The notes beneath the pieces were generated by a model. It had not been told where the DNA came from, ran no database searches, and saw nothing but the letters and a program-made list of their open reading frames with translations. Shown here one piece after another: positions 26,747 to 32,752 of a stretch of 32,752 nucleotides of DNA; position 1 is the first letter of the stretch; every line of letters begins with the position of its first letter. Made by a program: the position numbers and the translations under genes. The stretch is from Bartonella queenslandensis AUST/NH15 (GTDB lineage Bacteria; Pseudomonadota; Alphaproteobacteria; Rhizobiales; Rhizobiaceae). The stretch spans positions 4,418-37,169 of the forward strand of contig NZ_HE998012.1 in NCBI RefSeq assembly GCF_000312585.1. Direction: 5' to 3'.

Positions 26747-27412
26747 TCAGAAGGCGGTTCTGATATAGACGTGGAGCGTTTTAATATATTGGAAGATAAG
26801 AATGCGGATTTGCTTGATTTGTTGTGCTGTGCTTTCAGCTTTGCTCTTTTTAACAGGATAGGCAATGAAATGGATATCAGGCATGAGATATTTAAGTTCA
26901 CGCATCGAGCGCCATATGTGGTAATCATGAGTGACGATATAAAGGGTTTTATAGTGGTGCTTTTTGATCCAAGCTGCACTTTCTTTGGCATTTCCTTTGG
27001 TGTTAATCGCTTGATGCCCAATGTCAATGCAACAGGAGATAAGTCGTGGGCTAATATGCATGTTCTGCATAAAACTCTTTAGATTGGTTGAGGTGTTTAC
27101 ACCACTGATGAGGAGTCGTGAACCAACCCCTTTTTGTAAGAGATGAAGCCCTGTCTCTATTCGGTTTTCTCCGCCCGTGAGCACGATGATGGCATCGGCT
27201 TTGGGGAGAGGCTGTGGGGGGGCAAGTCGTTCGGTTTTTTCAGAAAAAATGATAAATCCACCCCAAAAAATAAAAACAATGACTGCAAGAGTAAGAGTTG
27301 TGGGTGGAAAATAGCGAAATAAGCAGCGCACAGACCAACTGTAGTGGTGCTGTTTTGGAACAGGACGCTCTAAATCATTTTGTGTCAATGGGTTGGAAGT
27401 GTTGTGAGTCAT
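26747..27412 (-). CDS. YdcF-family (DUF218) membrane-anchored protein
   Basis: A 221-aa protein of the YdcF/SanA/ElyC family, which has links to envelope and peptidoglycan homeostasis, though the biochemical activity is unsettled. One N-terminal membrane helix (LTLAVIVFIFWGGFIIF, about residues 40-56) is followed by the DUF218 domain: ADAIIVLTGGENRIETGLHLL at the start, RLLISGVN, then NTKGNAKESAAWIKKH and LYIVTHDYHIWRSMRELK. The conserved Glu, Asn and His residues of the family are in these motifs. The ATG at 27412 is 3 bases after the ftsX stop, so it is the third gene of the ftsE-ftsX-ydcF operon, a frequent arrangement in Rhizobiales. The spacer after it has no further operon gene. Confidence 0.85.
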   Translation of the reverse strand: MTHNTSNPLTQNDLERPVPKQHHYSWSVRCLFRYFPPTTLTLAVIVFIFWGGFIIFSEKTERLAPPQPLPKADAIIVLTGGENRIETGLHLLQKGVGSRLLISGVNTSTNLKSFMQNMHISPRLISCCIDIGHQAINTKGNAKESAAWIKKHHYKTLYIVTHDYHIWRSMRELKYLMPDIHFIAYPVKKSKAESTAQQIKQIRILIFQYIKTLHVYIRTAF

Positions 27413-27415
27413 AAA

Positions 27416-28369
27416 TTAAAATAAACCGTTTTCACATTGGTCGATTTTTTTCAGTTGTGCTAAAATAGTCATGCGGTTTGTAAGGGTAGTGAGAAAAGAA
27501 ACAAAAATCATAAGGAAAATGATTTTTCCGTAAGGAATGGAACTTATGGAAATATGTCCAAATAAAGCGGTTATTTGGCTGGCTTCTGCTTTTCCTAAGT
27601 TATAATTCGTCCAAAGACAAAGGGCTGAAAAGAGAAATATGCTTGTGAGACCACCATATAAAGCACCACGCAGCGCCGTTTTAAAAAAATGCCAATCAAA
27701 TTGACGCGCAATGAAAAGAGTTTCTGTGCCAAGAAAATATAATACATTAATGATATGTGCATTTTCTGCCAATGCATTGCGGGTGGCAAAAATGATGGTG
27801 AGGATAAGAGAGCCTAAAACCAATGATAAAATTGAAAAACCAATGAAAACAGAAGTATATGCCATGGTCGTAAAACGATGGACCCAAACACGATGATCAT
27901 CAAATTGACCTCCTGGAATTTGAGTTTTAATGGCATGATTGATGGCGGCAAAATTGATTTCTACATCTTCTTTTAGAGTCACAATGATAAGACGGGGAAG
28001 AGGCAATTCATTGATATTAAAATCTGTTCCAAGCCATGGCTCCAGCAACTTTTCGGTGGCTTTTTGGTCAACAATTTTCGCATCTTGTACACCAGAAAAG
28101 GTTTTAACCAATTGGACAGCATCATGAAGTGCTTTGTTGATATCAACATTGTCAACGGGGCGTATTTGTATTGTTGCTTCATAGCTAATTTGATTGCTCC
28201 AATTTTTGGCAGAACGTTGGATTAAATCAACACCCATTAAGGTGAGGCTTGAGAGAAATGTCATAATAGCAATGACGGCAACCAGCGCTTGCCCAGAAAT
28301 GTTGCTACTGGGAATAATCGCTGTTGTGTTTTTTTTATTATTGGTAAAAATGGAGAAAAATTTATTCAT
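27416..28369 (-). CDS. ftsX: Cell-division ABC permease FtsX
   Basis: A 317-aa permease partner of FtsE. FtsEX sits at the septum and activates murein hydrolases. After a short cytoplasmic N-terminus comes a membrane helix (ALVAVIAIMTFLSSLTLMGVDL, about residues 28-49), then a periplasmic domain (to about residue 165) containing VDINKALHDAVQLVKTF and VVTLKEDVEINFA-like segments. Three C-terminal helices follow: FIGFSILSLVLGSLILTIIF, ALYGGLTSIFLFSALCLW and IIFLMIFVSFLTTL. This is the FtsX topology. The start codon overlaps the end of ftsE by 8 bases (ATGAATAA), so translation is coupled. Followed 3 bases later by the ydcF-family gene. Confidence 0.88.
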   Translation of the reverse strand: MNKFFSIFTNNKKNTTAIIPSSNISGQALVAVIAIMTFLSSLTLMGVDLIQRSAKNWSNQISYEATIQIRPVDNVDINKALHDAVQLVKTFSGVQDAKIVDQKATEKLLEPWLGTDFNINELPLPRLIIVTLKEDVEINFAAINHAIKTQIPGGQFDDHRVWVHRFTTMAYTSVFIGFSILSLVLGSLILTIIFATRNALAENAHIINVLYFLGTETLFIARQFDWHFFKTALRGALYGGLTSIFLFSALCLWTNYNLGKAEASQITALFGHISISSIPYGKIIFLMIFVSFLTTLTNRMTILAQLKKIDQCENGLF

Positions 28370-29021
28370 GAATCGTCATCCGGCCGTTATGGAGAAGCAT
28401 CCGTCGTGCTGCAACTTGTTCCATTAAGGCGATGTCATGGGTGGCAATGATAACAGCTGTTCCAAAACGGTTTAATTCAATAAACAAACGCAGCAGGCGT
28501 TTTGCCAAGGGCGGATCGACATTGCCTGTTGGTTCATCTGCAAGCAGAATTTCTGGTTGATCAATAAGCGCGCGTGCAATGGCGACCCTTTGTTTTTCCC
28601 CACCGGAAAGAACTGGAGGTAAAACATGAATATGATCTCCAAGACCTACCCAACAAAGAAGATCTTCTACTTCACTGCGATAGGTTGCTTCTTCTTGCCC
28701 TTTAATGCGTAAAGGTAAGGAAACATTTTCATAAGTGGTCATGTGGTCAAGGAGACGAAAATCTTGAAAAACCACACCGATACGTTGTCGCAGTGCTGGG
28801 AGCTCTTGTCGTTTGAGCAATGCTGTGTCTGTTCCAAATAAATCAATATGACCACGGGTGGGTTTGAGTGCCAAAAACATCAGACGCATCAATGATGTTT
28901 TACCGGCTCCAGAGGCACCTGTGAGAAATTGAAATGATCCAGCAGGAATATGAAAGCTAATATCGCGAAGGACCTCTGGGCCCATTCCATAGCGCAGACC
29001 GACATTTTCAAAATGAATCAC
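28362..29021 (-). CDS. ftsE: Cell-division ATP-binding protein FtsE
   Basis: A 219-aa ABC ATPase. Walker A GASGAGKTS (about residues 36-44), Q-loop in VVFQDFRLL, signature LSGGEKQRVAIARAL, Walker B ILLADEPTGNVD, and switch His in IIATHD are all present. The IHFENVGLRYG start and the FQDFRLLDHMTTYENV segment are typical of FtsE. The start is a GTG at 29021 with only a weak AAGTGG upstream, which may limit expression. It powers FtsX to regulate septal peptidoglycan hydrolysis. First gene of the ftsE-ftsX-ydcF operon, with the promoter expected in the spacer above 29021. Confidence 0.92.
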   Translation of the reverse strand: MIHFENVGLRYGMGPEVLRDISFHIPAGSFQFLTGASGAGKTSLMRLMFLALKPTRGHIDLFGTDTALLKRQELPALRQRIGVVFQDFRLLDHMTTYENVSLPLRIKGQEEATYRSEVEDLLCWVGLGDHIHVLPPVLSGGEKQRVAIARALIDQPEILLADEPTGNVDPPLAKRLLRLFIELNRFGTAVIIATHDIALMEQVAARRMLLHNGRMTIHE

Positions 29022-29719
29022 TTTTTGTTACCACTTCCGTTTTTACCGTATATTACTTTCAGGATTTTTGCTCCTATTGTTTTCAATCTTATTCATACTT
29101 TACAGCCCCCAATACTTCTTAATTTGTGCTTGAGAAATATTGTTTGTAAAATATCTCTTATATTTCTTTATTTTATCTTTATTTATGACTTTAGCAGGAA
29201 TTCCAAGGTGTTTCTAGCAGAAACATAAGAACTGCTATACTTGTTTTTTGACCTGATCTTGATCTTATTCGTTTTGTGGTTGATGAGATTTGTGCTTTTT
29301 TCGCTTTGATGTGCGTTAAATTACGTCTTTTATAATTTTAATCTTTGTTTGTTTTTTATTGGTTATGGAAAAAACTATTTTTTTCAAAGATTTTGAAAGT
29401 CTGTTTGTTGTTTTTTTCTTTTGCTAAAATAAATTGATAGAAAAGTTTTACCGACAGAAAAATTTACCACCCATGGCAAGTTTTTTATGGCATTCGTTTG
29501 CGGTTTGAAATGTGTGTGTGGATAAAAACATCTGATGTTTAAATATATCTCTTATGAAGGATTAGGTTATAAGAGAAGAGGGGTGGCAATGTTTGGGGTT
29601 GCAAAGAGAATAGGGGTGCTGGCTTGGATTTTTACCGGTAGCTTTAGCAAGAATGCTGGAATTATTTCAGTAAAGGGCTAAAGCTTACCGGTGTTGTTGT
29701 GTATTAAACCATGGTTTCT
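29022..29719. other. Non-coding spacer between acs and ftsE
   Basis: About 700 bases, very T-rich on the plus strand, between two minus-strand units. It contains the ftsE promoter region (no clear boxes picked) and, next to the acs stop, a long inverted repeat (29634-29692). Confidence 0.5.
29634..29692. repeat. Inverted repeat downstream of acs
   Basis: ACCGGTAGCTTTAGC (29634-29648) and GCTAAAGCTTACCGGT (29677-29692) are complementary apart from one bulged base, with a 28-base loop. It lies 28 bases beyond the acs stop on the minus strand. No T tract follows on either strand, so it may be a transcript-stabilising or factor-dependent 3' hairpin rather than a classic terminator. Confidence 0.65.
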
Positions 29720-31663
29720 TTAATCTTGTCGGTTGGCAATCAGATCTTCAACAACTTGTGGTTCAGAAAGGGTTGAAGTATCTCCTAAATTATCGAAATT
29801 ATTTTCAGCAATTTTACGTAAAATGCGTCTCATAATTTTTCCTGATCGTGTTTTGGGGAGTTGCGGAGCAAACTGAATTTTATCCAATATGGCAATGGAG
29901 CCTATTTCTTTTCGAACATGCTTGATAAGGTCTTTTTGCAATTCTTCACTTGGCGATGTTCCTTCCATTAAGGTAACAAAACTGTAGATTCCTTGCCCTT
30001 TAATGGGGTGAGGGTAACCAACAACAGCAGCTTCAGAAACAGCAGGATGCAAAACAAGGGTTGATTCAATTTCAGCGGTTCCTAGCCTGTGCCCCGAAAC
30101 ATTGAGAATGTCATCCATGCGTCCTGTAATCCAGTAATAGCCGTCGCTATCGCGCCTACAGCCATCACCTGAAAAATATTTTCCTTTATAGGTGGAAAAA
30201 TACGTTTGAATAAAGCGTTCATGATCCTTATAGAGCGTGCGCATTTGTCCAGGCCATGAATCACTGATACAAAGATTACCTTCTGCTTCACCTTCTAAAA
30301 CATTGCCTTGATCGTCAATGATTTGCGGTTGAACACCAAAAAAGGGACGTGTGGCTGATCCTGCTTTGAGGGGGATTGCACCGGGTAAAGGTGTAATCAT
30401 ATGCCCCCCTGTTTCTGTTTGCCACCATGTATCGAGAATCGGACAACGGTCATTGCCAACGGTGTGATAAAACCATTCCCATGCTTCTGGATTAATCGGT
30501 TCGCCTACGGTTCCTAAGAGACGTAAGGAGGTTCTTTTTGAGTGTTCAACAAACGCGTTTCCCGCCCCCATTAAGGAACGGATAGCTGTTGGTGCTGTAT
30601 AGAGCGTATTGACTTGGTGTTTGTCGACAACTTCCCAAAATCTTCCCTTATCAGGGAAGGTTGGGGTGCCTTCAAACATTAAAGTGGTAGCGCCATTGCA
30701 TAAAGGTCCATAAACCAAGTAAGAATGCCCTGTAATCCAGCCAATATCGGCTGTACACCAGTAAACTTCACCAGGGTGATAATCAAAAACATATTGATGG
30801 GTTATCGCGGCATAAACAAGATAACCCGCTGTGGTATGCAAAACCCCTTTAGGTTTACCGGTTGAGCCTGAAGTATAAAGAATAAAAAGCGGATCTTCAG
30901 CATTCATTGGTTCTGCTGGACAGTCTATTTTAGCATGAATTATCTCTTCGTGATACCAAAAATCCCGCCCCTCTACCCATTGAATGGGTCCACAAGTTCG
31001 CCGTATAACCATAACTTGATCCACATGCACATTTTGGTGTGCAGCAATCTCAATAGCATGGTCAACGTTGTCTTTTAAGTTAATCCGTTTGCCGCCACGC
31101 AACCCGTGATCAGCGGTAATGATGAAGGTCGATTGACAGTCAACAAGGCGTCCTGCTATTGCTTCAGCAGAAAAGCCTGCAAAAATAACCGAATGAATGG
31201 CACCAATGCGGGCACAAGCAAGCATAGCATAGGCTGCTTCGGGAATCATGGGAAGATAAATGGTTACTTTATCGCCTTTCTTTATACCACGGCTTTTTAA
31301 AAGATTGGCAAAACGACAAACATGTTCATAAAGTTCGTTATAGGTTATTTTTTTATCATGATAGGGGTTATCCCCTTCCCAAATGAGCGCAATTTTGTCT
31401 CCATGGGTTTTTAGGTGACGATCAATGCAATTATAGGCTACATTTGTTATTCCATCTTCATACCATTGAATTGATACATCTCCATTAAAAGAAGTGTTTT
31501 TTACTTTTGTATAGGGTTTAAACCATTCAATACGTTGACCATGTTTTGCCCAGAAGCTTTCTGGATCATTGATGCTTTCTCGATACCATTTTTGATAAGT
31601 TTCCTCATCAAGCAAAGTATTTTTTTTGATCTCTTCTAATATCGGATAAATTTTTTCAGTCAT
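29720..31663 (-). CDS. acs: Acetyl-coenzyme A synthetase
   Basis: A 647-aa AMP-forming acetate-CoA ligase, of the normal length for Acs. It converts acetate, ATP and CoA to acetyl-CoA. The N-terminal [18 protein letters not shown] segment is the Acs family start domain. The ATP/AMP loop [11 protein letters not shown] (about residues 264-274), the acetate-pocket motif [15 protein letters not shown] (Trp typical of acetate-specific enzymes), the hinge [20 protein letters not shown], and the C-terminal catalytic Lys in [16 protein letters not shown] (the residue controlled by acetylation in other bacteria) are present. A GAGGG ribosome binding site precedes the ATG. It is monocistronic, with a hairpin-forming repeat after the stop. 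All active-site motifs appear intact. Confidence 0.95.
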   Translation of the reverse strand: MTEKIYPILEEIKKNTLLDEETYQKWYRESINDPESFWAKHGQRIEWFKPYTKVKNTSFNGDVSIQWYEDGITNVAYNCIDRHLKTHGDKIALIWEGDNPYHDKKITYNELYEHVCRFANLLKSRGIKKGDKVTIYLPMIPEAAYAMLACARIGAIHSVIFAGFSAEAIAGRLVDCQSTFIITADHGLRGGKRINLKDNVDHAIEIAAHQNVHVDQVMVIRRTCGPIQWVEGRDFWYHEEIIHAKIDCPAEPMNAEDPLFILYTSGSTGKPKGVLHTTAGYLVYAAITHQYVFDYHPGEVYWCTADIGWITGHSYLVYGPLCNGATTLMFEGTPTFPDKGRFWEVVDKHQVNTLYTAPTAIRSLMGAGNAFVEHSKRTSLRLLGTVGEPINPEAWEWFYHTVGNDRCPILDTWWQTETGGHMITPLPGAIPLKAGSATRPFFGVQPQIIDDQGNVLEGEAEGNLCISDSWPGQMRTLYKDHERFIQTYFSTYKGKYFSGDGCRRDSDGYYWITGRMDDILNVSGHRLGTAEIESTLVLHPAVSEAAVVGYPHPIKGQGIYSFVTLMEGTSPSEELQKDLIKHVRKEIGSIAILDKIQFAPQLPKTRSGKIMRRILRKIAENNFDNLGDTSTLSEPQVVEDLIANRQD

Positions 31664-31962
31664 GTTTCCCTCTTTTAATTTATTGTTTGGAAAAATCAGC
31701 CATTGCGTTTTTATATTTGTGGCAGCATTTTCCTAAAAGCTTTTCATTGTGAGGGTAGACTAAATGACAAAAATTGGAATAGTCAATTTTAAAATTTGAT
31801 ACTCTTGTCTTCAAGAGAGTATTTTATGCTCATTTTTAGGATATTTAAATGCGGCAGAGCTTTGTCGTACAGAGCTTTTTATAAAAAGCATAAAGATATT
31901 AAAAAATATCATATTGAATATTTTTGTACGCACTCGTTTTAAAAGAATAAATTCAATAAGTA

Positions 31963-32346
31963 TTAATATAAACCAAAATATCTACACAAACTGTCTATAA
32001 TCAATAGCGCAATTCCTCCCGATAATGATGCTATGATAGCTAATTTCCAACTCCGACCGTAGAATACTCTAACAATAGTAACATTTAGAGAGACAAACAC
32101 AACAAGCAAGCAAAGCATTCTTATGATTTCATAACGAATCTTTATTATAACAAAATCCTGGTTGTAATCTAAGCCACAATATCTACGCAAAAAATCAGAA
32201 AGAAAGGGCATAATAACTATCAATAATGCTATTATAATAGAAACCCTCCAATCCTTACTAATGAATATTTTAAAAGGAATGGCAATTATAGGAGTAATTA
32301 TAATAAGCTTGAAAAACAAATTTACAATTTCATCGTGAATATCCAT
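31963..32346 (-). CDS. Small membrane protein with internal duplication
   Basis: A 127-aa integral membrane protein of no family I recognise. It is built from two related halves of about 63 residues. Each has a hydrophobic helix, a short basic SKDWRVSIIIAL / GRSWKLAIIASL motif, a second hydrophobic segment, and a LRRYCGLDY / LCRYFGLY ending. This gives about four membrane helices arranged as a tandem repeat. It lacks a signal peptide beyond the first helix (FFKLIIITPIIAIPFKIFI). It lies 155 bases downstream of another unidentified minus-strand gene that runs off the window. No function is proposed. Confidence 0.6.
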   Translation of the reverse strand: MDIHDEIVNLFFKLIIITPIIAIPFKIFISKDWRVSIIIALLIVIMPFLSDFLRRYCGLDYNQDFVIIKIRYEIIRMLCLLVVFVSLNVTIVRVFYGRSWKLAIIASLSGGIALLIIDSLCRYFGLY

Positions 32347-32501
32347 TATAATAAATCCTAATTATAAGATGTGATCTATAGTAGATATCTCTGAAAATTA
32401 TTTATCCATAGATATGAGATAGTTAATTTTGGTATATTTTTTCGAATATTTATTACATAATTACTCATTTCAGAGATATCGTTGTAGGTATTCTCTCTAA
32501 A

Positions 32502-32752
32502 TTAGAACCAATACTCATGAGCTTTATAAATAAAGCGCCAAGCGGTATCTTCTGCAAATTCCAATGCAAAAGCGCCCATTCCATTTGTAAATGCATCCAC
32601 TGGTCGTCCAGTTATAGCACCTGTAAATGCTCTGACTAGTCCTGCTCCAGCGCCTATTTTAAAGCGTTGAAAATTCATTCTGAGAAGTAAAATCATTACA
32701 GTTCTATGCATTTCCATGAGTAAGTTTTGAACTGTGCGAATGACCAAAAGAA
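32502..32752 (-). CDS. Unidentified protein, cut by the window edge
   Basis: A minus-strand frame open to the right edge, so the N-terminus is probably outside the window. The visible 80 or so residues have a Gly/Ala-rich centre (FKIGAGAGLVRAFTGAITGR) and an aromatic C-terminus (DTAWRFIYKAHEYWF). The Gly/Ala stretch could insert in a membrane, as in small holin-like, bacteriocin-like or glycine-zipper proteins, but nothing more specific can be said. Internal starts (TTG at 32747, ATG within MEMHRTVM) are possible if the gene is short. Confidence 0.4.
   Translation of the reverse strand, partial: LLVIRTVQNLLMEMHRTVMILLLRMNFQRFKIGAGAGLVRAFTGAITGRPVDAFTNGMGAFALEFAEDTAWRFIYKAHEYWF

Overview
The window looks like a chromosomal segment of a Bartonella of the clade that carries the Trw type IV secretion system. 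The evidence is AT-rich DNA with long non-coding spacers, a tandem array of TrwL (VirB2-type) pilin genes next to a TrwN/VirB1-like gene, and an alphaproteobacterial ubiH-like / ftsK / lolA / xth neighbourhood. The species cannot be fixed from sequence alone.

Layout. (1) 1-4300: the upstream end of a trw locus on the minus strand: an unidentified gene, trwN, a small gene in the korA-like position, then five trwL paralogues, the third broken. An H-NS-type gene is transcribed divergently and has a palindrome over its -10 box. (2) 4300-6150: non-coding, with a terminator and dispersed repeats. (3) 6153-7430: UbiH-type FAD monooxygenase, minus strand. (4) 8234-13977: ftsK, lolA and xth on the plus strand. 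ftsK is split by a -1 shift exactly at a T TTT TTC heptamer. Between ftsK and lolA lies a decayed second copy of the ftsK 3' end, itself split by about 345 bp. (5) 14045-18729: a compact tripartite efflux operon, NodT-type outer-membrane lipoprotein / MacA / MacB. (6) 19684-20103: a small membrane protein with a heptad-repeat basic/hydrophobic helix, minus strand. (7) 20411-25366: a 1651-residue single-chain type ISP-like restriction-modification enzyme (nuclease + helicase + N6-adenine methylase + specificity region), with related non-coding repeats on both sides. (8) 26747-29021: ftsE-ftsX-ydcF operon, minus strand. (9) 29720-31663: acetyl-CoA synthetase, minus strand. (10) 31963-32752: two small unidentified genes, one a membrane protein with an internal duplication and one cut by the window edge.

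The core genes serve division and chromosome segregation (FtsK, FtsEX), envelope biogenesis (LolA), DNA repair (Xth), quinone synthesis and acetate activation. The accessory genes (trw, H-NS, type ISP enzyme) sit among repeat-rich spacers. The points most worth a second look are the ftsK slippery-site frameshift, the split ftsK-tail duplication, the trwL array with its pseudogene copy, the hns promoter palindrome, the type ISP enzyme, and two families of degenerate dispersed repeats.
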